This document shows, in pieces, positions 8,782 to 17,439 of a stretch of 64,000 nucleotides of DNA (its first letter is position 1; the number at the start of each line of letters is the position of its first letter). Origin of the DNA: Methanoregulaceae archaeon UBA467 (lineage in GTDB: Archaea; Halobacteriota; Methanomicrobia; Methanomicrobiales; Methanospirillaceae); the NCBI GenBank assembly GCA_002503825.1, contig DASP01000005.1, positions 428,073-492,072 of the forward strand, in the 5' to 3' direction. Position numbers and translations under genes: made by a program. The notes below the pieces were generated by a model. That model worked only from the letters and a program-made list of their open reading frames with translations, searched no databases and was not told the origin of the DNA.

Positions 8782-9205
8782 CTCACGAACTCCTGAATCT
8801 GACTCTTCATTAGGCTGAGAAGGGAGTGTTCTTATAATTTTGCGAGACCTTCCGGATTTTCCTTCCCGCTCTGTCCTTGCAATCTCAATTGCGATGGCGA
8901 TTACCGCTGCAGGAAGGACATTCGATCTCTGACCGCGACAGACCTGAGCAGAAAATTTCGGCAGGGCCCGGGGCACGATCTCAATTCGTGTTTACACAGC
9001 TTTTTTCTTCCCGGACCAGTATATTCCATATACAGAAGTGTCACAGCCTGCAATAAAAAGCGGATAAACGATGAAATGCCACGCTGACTGGTGCAGTATA
9101 CCTTTCAAAAGAGGTACCTGTGCCCAGACAGAGAATACCGCGCCCCGTAACACACCGTTTTTTCTGCAGGTTACAATCGCGTAACGTCAACAGGTGAAGA
9201 TCACA

Positions 9206-9847
9206 ATGACCGAGAATAAACCCTGCCTCCGGGAAGATGTCATGCTGAAACTGAACGCAAAATACCCGGTTATGAAAAACCTGTTTGGTATCAGGAAAAT
9301 CGGAATTTTCGGGTCTGTAGCGCGGGGTGAGGAGACCGGGACAAGCGATGTGGATATTGAAGTGGAATTTGAGCCCGCCGACGATACTTTTCATAATTAT
9401 TATGGTCTGCTCTGCTTTCTTGAGGAACTGCTCGGGAAACCTGTTGATCTTGTTACGACAAGGGTGCTTGATTCCTATATCCGCCCTGACGTTTCGGATT
9501 CCCGTGCGGAACTGAACCGTGACCGGGTATACATTACGCAGATACTCGACGAAATTTTATTTCTCATACAGCGCAGCCGGACTATCACGTACAAGGAATT
9601 TGTTCGTGATGAAATTGTCAAACGGGCAGTGGCCCGGAGTCTTGAAATAATCGGTGAATCTGCACATAACCTCTCCCCGTCATTCCGGGAAGCTCATACC
9701 GGCATACCGTGGGACGAACTTGTCGCCATGCGCTATCGTCTCATACACATGTATTTTGGAGTGGACTGGCACCTGGCCTGGGACATTCTTGAACGCCAGA
9801 TCCCTGCACTCGAACCTTCGCTTCGGTATCTGCTCAGGCGTATGTGA
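9206..9847 (+). CDS. Single-chain MNT nucleotidyltransferase-HEPN (MntA-HepT-like) protein
   Basis: A 213-residue protein joining two domains that are usually separate genes. Residues 25-95 form a minimal nucleotidyltransferase with the motif GS-x10-DVD (GS at 36-37, DVD at 48-50). Residues 104-212 form a DUF86/HEPN domain that starts DRVYITQILDEI and carries R176-x4-H181-x-Y183 in MRYRLIHMYFGVD. That is the catalytic RX4H pair and the tyrosine which MntA adenylylates in two-gene systems. In those systems HepT is an RNase toxin silenced by polyAMPylation from MntA. ATG 9206 was chosen over GTG 9194 because of GGTGA at 9193-9197. Self-modification within one chain is inference. Confidence 0.85.
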   Translation: MTENKPCLREDVMLKLNAKYPVMKNLFGIRKIGIFGSVARGEETGTSDVDIEVEFEPADDTFHNYYGLLCFLEELLGKPVDLVTTRVLDSYIRPDVSDSRAELNRDRVYITQILDEILFLIQRSRTITYKEFVRDEIVKRAVARSLEIIGESAHNLSPSFREAHTGIPWDELVAMRYRLIHMYFGVDWHLAWDILERQIPALEPSLRYLLRRM

Positions 9848-10019
9848 AGATCTGACATACTATTTCCAAAACCGGCCATGCATTCAATCCAGTATCGTTT
9901 ATTATATTTGAACAGTAAGTTTCATATCCACATACCCGGGAACCCGGTGCACCCTGCCACTGACGAAATACATCGTTCATGACCGTGCAGACCAAAATAA
10001 CGATCTCTGGCTGACTGAT

Positions 10020-10997
10020 ATGATCTCACAATATAATATTTCCCCACCCCTGCGCGACCTTATCGCTTACATCGAGCGGGAACTGGGCATCGAGATTATA
10101 CTGCACCGCCAGCCCGATGTTCCGCCACATGGGCTTTTAATCGATGATTTTACCTATGCTACCGGGAAAAACGTCATAGCATTTTCAAGTTCCCAGCTTG
10201 GCCTCCTTAAGGACTTTGTGATCGCCTATAACTGTTATCGCCTCCTCTTTCGGGGAATGGCTCACCGGGCAGGAAAATACCGGCTCCTTTCATTTAATGA
10301 AGATATTGCATCCACCGCGATGCAGCAGATTTACCTTGATACCCTCAAGGACGAAAACACGCGGAATATCGAATTATGGAGAAAGAAACAGTTGCTGTTT
10401 TACCTCTATATAATGTTCCACGAAAGCCTCTCCGACCTGCCGTGGAGCGTGCTGGCAAATATCGTTATCTCAAAAAAATTCCCGATGTTAAGAAATGCAC
10501 AGGTTTACCACCTGATCAAGGAGAGCATGCGTGACATGCACGACCTTGTCCCTGTCAGGGATTACCTTCCCCAGCGCTACTTTGTCATGCACAACGGCAT
10601 GTATTATGCCCGGGACATGATCCTTGCCTACTCCCTTTCAGAATTCAAATTAAACCCGGTGATCAACATCCCCGAACTGCAGAAGTTCCGTAACCTCGAT
10701 GTCAAGGAGATGATGACGCACCGGTGGAGCCGTTCGATCTGGTACCATACGAAGATGGTGGGTGATGCAATGTCAAATATCCTCAAACTCACCATCAATA
10801 TCGATTTCGAACGCCAGGGCGACGAGCAGTATTACCTTGATACATTTGAATGCGGGGTCGACATCGTCAACCGCTGGATGGCCATGATGGCGATGCAGGG
10901 GTGGTATGTATGGGACACTCCTGATCACCTCCGTGATGCAAACCAAAGAAAGGACGTAATCGAAAAAATTGCTCAAAAACGTGTATTTGAAGAGTAG
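10020..10997 (+). CDS. Conserved-looking protein of unknown function
   Basis: A 325-residue soluble protein that I do not recognise. It has no signal peptide or membrane helix. The N-terminal 100 residues (LRDLIAYIERELGIEI, LLIDDFTYATGKNVIAFS) look like a mixed alpha/beta domain. The remainder is helical, with many Tyr, Met and Trp (RWSRSIWYHTKMVGDAM, RWMAMMAMQGWYVWDTP). The N-terminal part loosely recalls IrrE/ImmA-type peptidase folds, but no HExxH motif is present, so I do not assign that. Base composition matches its neighbours. It lies alone between the MNT-HEPN gene and aspS, with 172 bases upstream. Confidence 0.7.
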   Translation: MISQYNISPPLRDLIAYIERELGIEIILHRQPDVPPHGLLIDDFTYATGKNVIAFSSSQLGLLKDFVIAYNCYRLLFRGMAHRAGKYRLLSFNEDIASTAMQQIYLDTLKDENTRNIELWRKKQLLFYLYIMFHESLSDLPWSVLANIVISKKFPMLRNAQVYHLIKESMRDMHDLVPVRDYLPQRYFVMHNGMYYARDMILAYSLSEFKLNPVINIPELQKFRNLDVKEMMTHRWSRSIWYHTKMVGDAMSNILKLTINIDFERQGDEQYYLDTFECGVDIVNRWMAMMAMQGWYVWDTPDHLRDANQRKDVIEKIAQKRVFEE

Positions 10998-11130
10998 TCA
11001 CCATTTAACTCTTTAATCCTTTTTTCCATCCGTCGAAGATCCCGCATGCAATTACCGGCTTTTTTTTCCGGGCCATCGTCACATGCACAAAACCAATTAT
11101 CTACCACACCCCATATCTATAGGATTTGAT

Positions 11131-12423
11131 ATGCGAATACCAATACAGTCAGTGACCCCGGAAACCGGTTCAGCTGAAATTGTCGGCTGGGTACATGAAG
11201 TACGAGACCTCGGCGGACTTGCATTCTTCTTAATCAGGGACCGGACAGGAATAATTCAGGTCACGATCCCGAAGAAAAAGGCATCTGAAACAGTTTTATC
11301 TGCAGTAAAGGAAGTATCACGCGAATCCGTTGTCAGGGTCTCAGGCGTGGTAAAGGCGATTGACAAAGCACCGGGCGGACGGGAACTGGTGCCTGACACG
11401 TTCCAAATCATCAGTAAAAGTGACAGCCCCATGCCGCTCGATGTCGTGGAAAAAGTGCCGGCCGAGCTTGATACGCGCCTTGACTCACGGTTCCTTGATG
11501 CACGCCGCCCCAGGGTTTCTGCCGTCTTTCAGGTCCGGAGTGCCGTCATGCACGCCACCAGTGATTTCCTCTTCTCCCGGGATTTTATTAATATCTCGAC
11601 CCCGAAGATTGTCGCGGCAGCCACCGAAGGCGGGACAGAGCTCTTCCCGATTGCATACTTTGAAAAAGAGGCGTTCTTAAATCAGAGCCCGCAGCTCTAC
11701 AAGCAGATGATGATGGCGGCAGGGTTTGAGAAAGTCTTCGAGATCGGGCCGATATTCCGGGCAGAGGAGCACAATACCACCAAACACTTAAACGAGGCAA
11801 CTTCGATAGATATCGAAGTCTCTTTTGCGGACCACCTCGATGTCATGCAGCTCCTCGAGGACCTGATCATCAGGATCTACTCGCAGGTGGGAGATAAATG
11901 CCAGGGAGCCCTTGACAACCTTGAAATCAGGGATTTTGAAGTCCCAAAAGCCCCGTTCCCTCGCCTCTGTTATGCTGATGCAATCGAAATTGCACAGAAA
12001 AAAATTTCCGATCCGATCGAATATGGTGACGATATCGGTTCGGCCGCAGAACGTGCCATTGGCGAAGAGATGGGCACACATTATTTCATTGTTGACTGGC
12101 CCACCGCAATCCGCCCGTACTACGCAATGCCCTGCGAAGACGACCCCGCGATCTGCAAGGCATTTGACCTGATGCACCCGCGGATGGAACTTTCGAGCGG
12201 TGCACAACGGGTTCACCAGCACGACCTCCTTGTCAGCCAGATACAGTCAAAAGGACTCAACCCCGATAATTTTGAATTTTATTTAACGCCCTTCCGGTAT
12301 GGCATGCCACCCCATGCGGGCTGGGGTCTCGGTGCTGAACGACTTGTTATGACCATGCTCGGACTCCCGAATGTCAGGGAAGCAGTACTCTTTCCGCGTG
12401 ACCGTCACAGACTTGTTCCATGA
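11131..12423 (+). CDS. aspS: Aspartyl-tRNA synthetase, archaeal type
   Basis: A 430-residue archaeal AspRS. The N-terminal OB-fold anticodon domain (1-100) contains VGWVHEVRDLGGLAFFLIRD. The class II catalytic core follows, with motif 1 near STPKIVAAATEGG, motif 2 as FEIGPIFRAEEHNT, and motif 3 as GWGLGAERLVMTMLG. The loop QSPQLYKQMMM is typical. The enzyme charges tRNA-Asp. Many methanogens use a non-discriminating form that also charges tRNA-Asn for GatCAB; the histidine in GWVHEV fits that form as I recall it, but this is not proven. The frame is open to 11083, but ATG 11131 gives the family N-terminus. It overlaps the next gene by four bases (ATGA). Confidence 0.96.
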   Translation: MRIPIQSVTPETGSAEIVGWVHEVRDLGGLAFFLIRDRTGIIQVTIPKKKASETVLSAVKEVSRESVVRVSGVVKAIDKAPGGRELVPDTFQIISKSDSPMPLDVVEKVPAELDTRLDSRFLDARRPRVSAVFQVRSAVMHATSDFLFSRDFINISTPKIVAAATEGGTELFPIAYFEKEAFLNQSPQLYKQMMMAAGFEKVFEIGPIFRAEEHNTTKHLNEATSIDIEVSFADHLDVMQLLEDLIIRIYSQVGDKCQGALDNLEIRDFEVPKAPFPRLCYADAIEIAQKKISDPIEYGDDIGSAAERAIGEEMGTHYFIVDWPTAIRPYYAMPCEDDPAICKAFDLMHPRMELSSGAQRVHQHDLLVSQIQSKGLNPDNFEFYLTPFRYGMPPHAGWGLGAERLVMTMLGLPNVREAVLFPRDRHRLVP

Positions 12424-13322
12424 AGTTTCCTTTCAGCGAAATCCTCCTCCCCACCACGGTGGTGGGGAGCTACCCCTGCCAAAAAGACCGCGGGTTCTCC
12501 GCGCTTTTTGACCCTTATAAAAAGGCGGTCAGGACTGCCATACGGGAGCAGATCAGTGCCGGCATCGACATCATCTCTGACGGGCAGGTCAGGGGGGATA
12601 TGATACAGGCGTTTACTTCCCACCTGCCGGGCATCAGGGGCCAGGACGTAATCGGCCGGGTACTCCCGTCACCATCCGAAATAACGGTATCAGACACAAA
12701 ATACGCCTGTTCGCAGGCGCGTTTTGTCAAGGGGATAATTACCGGACCGACCACCCTCTCACACGGCCTCCATATCTCCACACCGATGTACAGGAACCGT
12801 GAAGAGCTCTCGATCGACCTTGCCCATGCGCTTGCAAAAGAGGCGGTCGCCCTCCAGTCGGCAGGTGCGGCCATCATCCAGATCGACGAACCGATCTTCT
12901 CCACGGGAATCGCGGATCTCGAAGCTGGAAAGGCCGCCATCTCAGTCATCGTCTCCAAACTTCAGATCCCGGTCTGCCTGCACGTCTGTGGGAATGTCAT
13001 CGCCGTTATCGATGAGGTCCTGCGTATGCCGGTTCATATACTCGATTTCGAATTCTCCCAAAACGATGAGAATATCGGGATTATATCACAAAAGGACCTG
13101 GGAAAACGAATGATAGGGTTTGGCTGCGTCGATTCCGCGAGTCCTGATATCGAGAGCATCGGGACAATTAAAAAGCGTATTTTAAAAGGGACCGAGCTGT
13201 TCGATCCCGGTATGATGCTGATCGACCCTGACTGCGGACTCCGTATGCAGGCGCAGGCTGCAGCATACCAGAAGCTGGTCAACATGGTTGCCGCCACGCG
13301 TGAAATCAGGGAAGAGATCTGA
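12420..13322 (+). CDS. Core-MetE methionine synthase (folate-independent)
   Basis: A 300-residue protein equal to the C-terminal catalytic half of cobalamin-independent methionine synthase. It shows LLPTTVVGSYP at the start, the SDGQVRGDM block, QIDEPIFS, and the zinc ligands in CLHVCGN, DFEFS and DPDCGL. The short archaeal forms lack the folate-binding half of MetE and take the methyl group from a methyl-corrinoid protein. In methanogens MtrA is the proposed donor (family knowledge). The start codon overlaps the aspS stop (ATGA at 12420-12423), so the two are translationally coupled. I give no gene symbol because the sub-family (Mes A-D) cannot be settled by eye. Confidence 0.88.
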   Translation: MKFPFSEILLPTTVVGSYPCQKDRGFSALFDPYKKAVRTAIREQISAGIDIISDGQVRGDMIQAFTSHLPGIRGQDVIGRVLPSPSEITVSDTKYACSQARFVKGIITGPTTLSHGLHISTPMYRNREELSIDLAHALAKEAVALQSAGAAIIQIDEPIFSTGIADLEAGKAAISVIVSKLQIPVCLHVCGNVIAVIDEVLRMPVHILDFEFSQNDENIGIISQKDLGKRMIGFGCVDSASPDIESIGTIKKRILKGTELFDPGMMLIDPDCGLRMQAQAAAYQKLVNMVAATREIREEI

Positions 13323-13330
13323 TATCCGGT

Positions 13331-13747
13331 TTAATTCCTTTTCCAGACGTCCATGGCCCCCGTATCAGGAGTGGTATACTCTATCTCTGATGCAATAAAT
13401 TTCAGGATGACATAATCGGGATTGTCAACAGTTTTAAAATACTTTTCAAACATCGGGTTCCATGACTTCTTTTTTGTCGCGAGATCTTCGTGCACTTCAC
13501 CTTTTGCCTTAATGACTACATACGGGTCGGTAAATTCTTTCCCGGACCAGATAGAGATTGCCACATCAGGGTTTTTCTTTAAATGTTCCACTTTCCGGGA
13601 AGCCTTCATGGTCCCGGCAATAAGTGTCATGTCGTCAGACCCGCTCAGTACCATGAACCGGACGGCCGGTTTCCCTGCCGATATCGTTGCGACGGCGCTG
13701 ACATGGGGGCCCGCAATTACAGCCAGTATCTTTTCTTTCAGTCCCAT
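13331..13747 (-). CDS. Pyridoxamine 5'-phosphate oxidase-fold flavoprotein
   Basis: A 138-residue split-barrel protein. MGLKEKILAVIAGPHVSAVATI, VLSGSDDMTLIAGTMKASRK and NPDVAISIW are the family signature for FMN- (or F420-) binding proteins related to pyridoxamine 5'-phosphate oxidase. The substrate is unknown. The frame is open upstream to 13921, adding 58 residues that coincide exactly with the dispersed repeat at 13795-13901 and resemble nothing in the family. I therefore start at ATG 13747, though no clear ribosome binding site precedes it. The gene is convergent with the methionine synthase gene, with eight bases between the stops. Confidence 0.8.
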   Translation of the reverse strand: MGLKEKILAVIAGPHVSAVATISAGKPAVRFMVLSGSDDMTLIAGTMKASRKVEHLKKNPDVAISIWSGKEFTDPYVVIKAKGEVHEDLATKKKSWNPMFEKYFKTVDNPDYVILKFIASEIEYTTPDTGAMDVWKRN

Positions 13748-13794
13748 GCGGAACCATCCGCTGATGATAGTATTATACTTTTTGGGGAGAATGA

Positions 13795-13996
13795 TTCTGT
13801 TGTCACCCTTCCCGCTCTTTGGTCGCCGCACTCCCAATTCCGACACTCCCTGGGCTGATGCCCCGCTGTTGAGGCGCCCCGTAATGCGATAGGGACCGTG
13901 CTCTATGATTTTAAAAAACATAAAGCCCGGAAAACCCTGCCCCGAGTCAGTCCCAAACGCGGGGATGGACAGGGAGGGGGTGAAAGCCCCCTCCTG
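13795..13996 (-). repeat. Composite dispersed repeat, copy 2
   Basis: Minus-strand copy with the full order. Block A (13996 down to about 13925) starts with GACAGGAGGGGGC, forms the hairpin GGAGGGGG-TGAAAG-CCCCCTCC on the plus strand at 13970-13992, and ends with GGGCAGGGTTTTCC. Block B (13901 down to 13795) runs from GCACGGTCCCTATCGCATTA through GGGGCATCAGCCC and GGGAGTGTC to GGTGACAACAGAA. Block B lies directly upstream of the flavoprotein start at 13747 and is open in that reading frame. Confidence 0.8.
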
Positions 13997-14104
13997 TCAG
14001 AACAATGAATCCAGCATGTCTGACAGATATGAGGATGTCAACAAAGCCGGGAGAATGAAAATGAAACCTATTTCGCGGCAGGTCCGAAACGTTTACACAT
14101 TACA

Positions 14105-14794
14105 TTGCCAGCCACCGATACCATTCAGATTGACAGGATCATCAGGTCGGACCGGAGGACTATTGCACTCGTAATAGACAGGGACGGTTCGCTGACAGTG
14201 AGGGCCCCGGTTTCGACCCCCGACAGCATCATCAACGACCTGGTCCTGAAAAAAAGAGACTGGATTACCCGTAAGAGGGCCGAGCTGAAAAGCCGGCCGG
14301 CCCCGCTCGCACGGCAGTTCATTAACGGCGAGGAGTTCCAGTTCCTTGGCCGGACCTGCCGGTTGCAGATCGTGGAGACAGGAAATAACCCTGCTCCTGC
14401 TATCCGTCTCGGAGACAGGTTGTATGTTCCTGACATTTTTCTCCCTGATATCAGGGTCCGCTTAAAAAGATGGTACGCGGCCGAAGCGGAGACTGTACTG
14501 AAAGCCCGATGTAAACAATACGAAGTACTCACCGGCTTAAAGCCTTCATCAGTGCAGATAACCGGTGCAGAACGCCGGTGGGGGTCATGCAGTCCGGGCG
14601 GGCGCATCCACTTCAGCTGGCGTCTTGTCATGGCACCTCCTGAGGTCATCGACTACGTTATCGTGCATGAGCTGATCCACATCGGCCAGCCAGACCATTC
14701 GCGTGAATTCTGGCGGAAAGTCAGGGACGTGATGCCTGAATATAAGAAGCGCCGGGACTGGCTGAAGGAGCGCGGCCGGTTTCTGACACTATAA
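14105..14794 (+). CDS. YgjP-like (DUF45) M48-related metallopeptidase
   Basis: A 229-residue protein of the YgjP/WLM-related zinc peptidase group. The zinc site is clear near residues 190-205: HELIHIGQPDHSREFW, with HExxH and a third histidine six residues later. Before it come RRWGSCSPGGRIHFSWRL and the PPEVIDYVIVHE helix, also family-typical. The N-terminal half is a beta-rich domain (RTIALVIDRDGSLTVRAP). In bacteria the gene often accompanies type I restriction systems, but none is present here. The start is uncertain: TTG 14105 is the first usable codon and has no good ribosome binding site. Confidence 0.85.
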   Translation: MPATDTIQIDRIIRSDRRTIALVIDRDGSLTVRAPVSTPDSIINDLVLKKRDWITRKRAELKSRPAPLARQFINGEEFQFLGRTCRLQIVETGNNPAPAIRLGDRLYVPDIFLPDIRVRLKRWYAAEAETVLKARCKQYEVLTGLKPSSVQITGAERRWGSCSPGGRIHFSWRLVMAPPEVIDYVIVHELIHIGQPDHSREFWRKVRDVMPEYKKRRDWLKERGRFLTL

Positions 14795-14802
14795 ACCAGA
14801 CA

Positions 14803-14965
14803 GGCGGCACTCAAATCAGAAGACCGGGGCTGTTGCCCGCCATTGTGGCAACCCTGAATAACGATAGTGACCTTCCTCTCATTCTCACCAGAATCGAAGT
14901 CAGCCCTGCCCACCGGATGTCTCACGGGTATGGAACAGGGAGGGGGGAAAACCCCTCCTGTCATG
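14803..14965 (-). repeat. Composite dispersed repeat, copy 3 (diverged)
   Basis: On the minus strand Block A (14965 down to about 14885) starts with TGACAGGAGGGGTTTT, forms the hairpin with CCCCTCCC, and ends with GGGCAGGGCTGA. Block B follows after a short spacer as GGTCACTATCGTTATT, CCACAATGGCGGGCAACAGC, CCCGG and GAGTGCCGCC. This matches the copies at 7.9, 13.9 and 34.0 kb block for block, with several changes. The gap between 14794 and 15172 (377 bases) holds this element plus a CCCCGG-AGATG-CCGGGG hairpin near 15010-15026; no gene is supported. Confidence 0.65.
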
Positions 14966-15171
14966 TGCATTTGTATCGGATCATATTGTGCCATACGTGT
15001 TTTTTTCGTCCCCGGAGATGCCGGGGCACCCTTCGGTGGCGGCGAGGTTCATCGTGTTGGGAGTGTTGGAAGGCCTGGCATCCCCACATATCACGTTTAA
15101 ATGAGGATATTTCAGCCCCACGTAATAGCGAAGAGCCAAAAAGAAAGGCCCCTGCAGAGACCGGGTTCTTT

Positions 15172-15756
15172 TCAGACGACTCGTGAGGTTGTCGAGAGTT
15201 CGATTCCCTTTTCTGTGATATTGAAAGGAATAAGGCGCTTTGGGACGGCCATTTTTTTTACTTTATGGACTGCAAGCTGCCGTTCGATCTCGTTCATGAA
15301 GATAACCTCTTTTAATTCGATGATAACATCGGCCAGGCGAAGGATCTGGATCTCTTCCCTGGGAGTATGGAGGTCACTGTAAAAAGTAAAGAGAATGTTT
15401 GCATTGCGGGAAGCGACATCTTTTTTTGCCGTTGAAAGACATTCGAGCCCGGCTTCGATGCCATATTTGAGAATCACTGTCGAGAGGGAGTCTACAACAA
15501 TGCGGTTGCTCGTATACAGCACGGGAAACGCGGAGGGTTCCATCTGCCGTGCATCAGTCATCCCTTCCTCGGGTTCGGTGTCGAGCATCAGGTAGACACC
15601 TGTTTCCCCCTCCGTATTCCAGAATTGCCGGGCCATATGCTCGATACCGGTAAGCGGCGAGCCCTGCACAACAATAGCAGTCCCCGTCGGAAAGCCCCCC
15701 TCCATCGCCTGATCGAGCCCCATTATTCCACTTGAACGTTTGTTTTCCCTCGGCAA
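15172..15756 (-). CDS. RecA/KaiC-superfamily protein with degenerate P-loop
   Basis: A 194-residue protein with the layout of archaeal RAD55/KaiC-like ATPases. It has GIMGLDQAMEGGFPTGTAIVVQGSP at the N-terminus, a Walker B-like RIVVDSLSTVIL (about 85-97), and a C-terminal RLIPFNITEKGIELST tail typical of HTR-like proteins. The Walker A position reads GSPLTGIEH where GxxGxGKT/S is expected, so the phosphate-binding lysine is missing and ATP hydrolysis is doubtful. It starts with TTG at 15756, supported by AGGAGTAA about seven bases upstream. It may be a regulator or partner of an active paralogue. The acyl-CoA ligase lies 55 bases upstream on the same strand. Confidence 0.78.
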   Translation of the reverse strand: MPRENKRSSGIMGLDQAMEGGFPTGTAIVVQGSPLTGIEHMARQFWNTEGETGVYLMLDTEPEEGMTDARQMEPSAFPVLYTSNRIVVDSLSTVILKYGIEAGLECLSTAKKDVASRNANILFTFYSDLHTPREEIQILRLADVIIELKEVIFMNEIERQLAVHKVKKMAVPKRLIPFNITEKGIELSTTSRVV

Positions 15757-15811
15757 CGGAAATTACTCCTTATTTAATAGTTCCCATCAGCGCATGATAA
15801 GCCTTATCCGT

Positions 15812-17353
15812 TCAGGACTCCTCACCAAACTTCTCCCGAAGGCTTCTCCGGAGCAGTTTCCATCCATGGGCCCTCGGGAGTTCATCTACGATGACCATCC
15901 TCCTGGGCATTTTATAACCTGCCATGCGGCTCCGGCAGAACGTCTCCATTTCTTCAAACGACAGGTGTTCCCCGGGTTTCAGGACGACAGCCGCAACCGG
16001 TATCTCGCCTTTCATCGTATCATGCTGGCCAAATACAGCGACATCAGCAATTTTTTCGTGCTGCATCAGGACGTTTTCAACCTCGGTCGGGTAGACCTTC
16101 CAGCCGGACATGATGATCATGTCCTTTTTCCGATCGGTTACCGACAGCACCCCGCCTTCATCAAGGTACCCGATATCCCCGGTAAGGAACCACCCGTCAT
16201 TCCTGAATACCTCGCGGGTTTCATCCGGAAGATTCCAGTATCCTCCCGCTACCGAGGGTCCGCGAAGCGCAATCTCCCCGGTTTCCCCTGCGGTGAGCTC
16301 GTGTTCAGGGTCATCCGGATCCACGATCCGAACCTCGGTATACCCGACCGGGACACCCACGCTCTGGTAATTTCTTGTAAGGGCGGGGAAACCGGGGAGG
16401 GTAGCAGTCCCGGATCCGACGACAATCGTCTCTGAAAGCCCATAGGAGTTCGCCACCGGTATAGCATATCTCCGGTCAAACTCTTCCCATATTGCGGGAA
16501 GAAGTTGCCCTCCCCCGCTGATGACGACTCTTACCGTCTTTAAATATTCCTCTGTTCCGGGGGGAGCACCGGTCAGGCGGTGTATCACGGGGGGCATTCC
16601 AGAAAGGACGGTGACCCTGTAATCACGGCAGTACTGCAGGTATTCCTCTTCGTTAAACCTCTCCATGATTACAAATGTACCGCCGGCACGAAGTGCGGCT
16701 ATACCCCAGCTTACGCCGACATGTCCCATCGGATAGATGCCAAGGTATACGTCTCCTTTCACAAACGAGAGAACCTCCCGCTCTGCTTCAAGCGCTGCAA
16801 TCCAGTTCCCGTGAGTGAGCACTGCACCTTTGGGCCTCCCGGTCGTCCCGGCCGTATACTGGAGCTGGCACGGATCATTGAAATCGCACCATACCGGCCT
16901 CATAGTTACAGGTTTTTTCTCAAGCAGTGCATCCCAGGAACGATATCCGGAAGGTGCATCGCCGGTCATGATGATACACGATAGTCCCGGCAGCTTGTCC
17001 TTCACCTGCGAAATGATCTCTTTTGACGCTGAACCGCAGATAATCCCACTGCAGCCGGAATCACGGAGTGCGTGCAGCAGTTCTCCTTCCTTATAAACGA
17101 TGTTGGCCGGGACCGCAACAGCCCCGATCCTCCATATGGCAAAATAGCTGATCAGGTATTCGGGAGAACTGTCAAGATAGATACAGACACGGTCCCCCAC
17201 CCTGATCCCGGCTTCCTGCAACCCGTTTCCTATACACCTGACCCGGGAAAGAAGATCAGGATAACTGACCACCGCACCGGTACGCGGGTGGATTAACGCA
17301 GGCACAACAGGGTCGAGTGCATCAGTATCGAGAAAAGCAGAAACATTTGGCAT
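15812..17353 (-). CDS. Acyl-CoA synthetase (AMP-forming, ANL superfamily)
   Basis: A 513-residue class I adenylate-forming enzyme. The A3 motif is YTAGTTGRPKGAVLTHGNW (about 175-193), A5 is NSYGLSET, A7-A8 is GWFLTGDIGYLDEGG followed by DRKKDMIIMSGWKVYPTEVE, and the catalytic A10 lysine sits in PRAHGWKLLRRSLRE near the C-terminus. It activates a carboxylic acid as acyl-AMP and transfers it to CoA. The chain length or aromatic substrate cannot be told. Length and motif order are complete. A perfect 8-6-8 inverted repeat lies 26 bases upstream of the start, so specific regulation is likely. An outlying alternative is an AMP-forming ligase acting on another acceptor. Confidence 0.9.
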   Translation of the reverse strand: MPNVSAFLDTDALDPVVPALIHPRTGAVVSYPDLLSRVRCIGNGLQEAGIRVGDRVCIYLDSSPEYLISYFAIWRIGAVAVPANIVYKEGELLHALRDSGCSGIICGSASKEIISQVKDKLPGLSCIIMTGDAPSGYRSWDALLEKKPVTMRPVWCDFNDPCQLQYTAGTTGRPKGAVLTHGNWIAALEAEREVLSFVKGDVYLGIYPMGHVGVSWGIAALRAGGTFVIMERFNEEEYLQYCRDYRVTVLSGMPPVIHRLTGAPPGTEEYLKTVRVVISGGGQLLPAIWEEFDRRYAIPVANSYGLSETIVVGSGTATLPGFPALTRNYQSVGVPVGYTEVRIVDPDDPEHELTAGETGEIALRGPSVAGGYWNLPDETREVFRNDGWFLTGDIGYLDEGGVLSVTDRKKDMIIMSGWKVYPTEVENVLMQHEKIADVAVFGQHDTMKGEIPVAAVVLKPGEHLSFEEMETFCRSRMAGYKMPRRMVIVDELPRAHGWKLLRRSLREKFGEES

Positions 17354-17378
17354 AGGAAACGTCCTTCCGTCTGGAAAT

Positions 17379-17400
17379 AAGTATACGTTAATGTATACTT
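17379..17400. promoter_or_regulatory. Perfect 8-6-8 inverted repeat (candidate operator)
   Basis: AAGTATAC-GTTAAT-GTATACTT is a perfect palindrome with a six-base AT spacer, 26 bases upstream of the acyl-CoA synthetase start and 21 bases from nothing else (the next gene, cdc48, ends at 17440). Its centre would overlap or flank the TATA element of that promoter, as expected for a repressor site. No regulator gene is adjacent. Confidence 0.6.
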
Positions 17401-17439
17401 TTGTTCATTTTGCTATTTAGGTCTGCCTGTAAAAAGGAT

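Noticed and set aside
14985..15080. Another possible copy of the dispersed repeat, plus strand
   Set aside because: Only short matches (CCGGGGCACC, GGGAGTGT) in loose order; too weak to call beside the better copy at 14803-14965.
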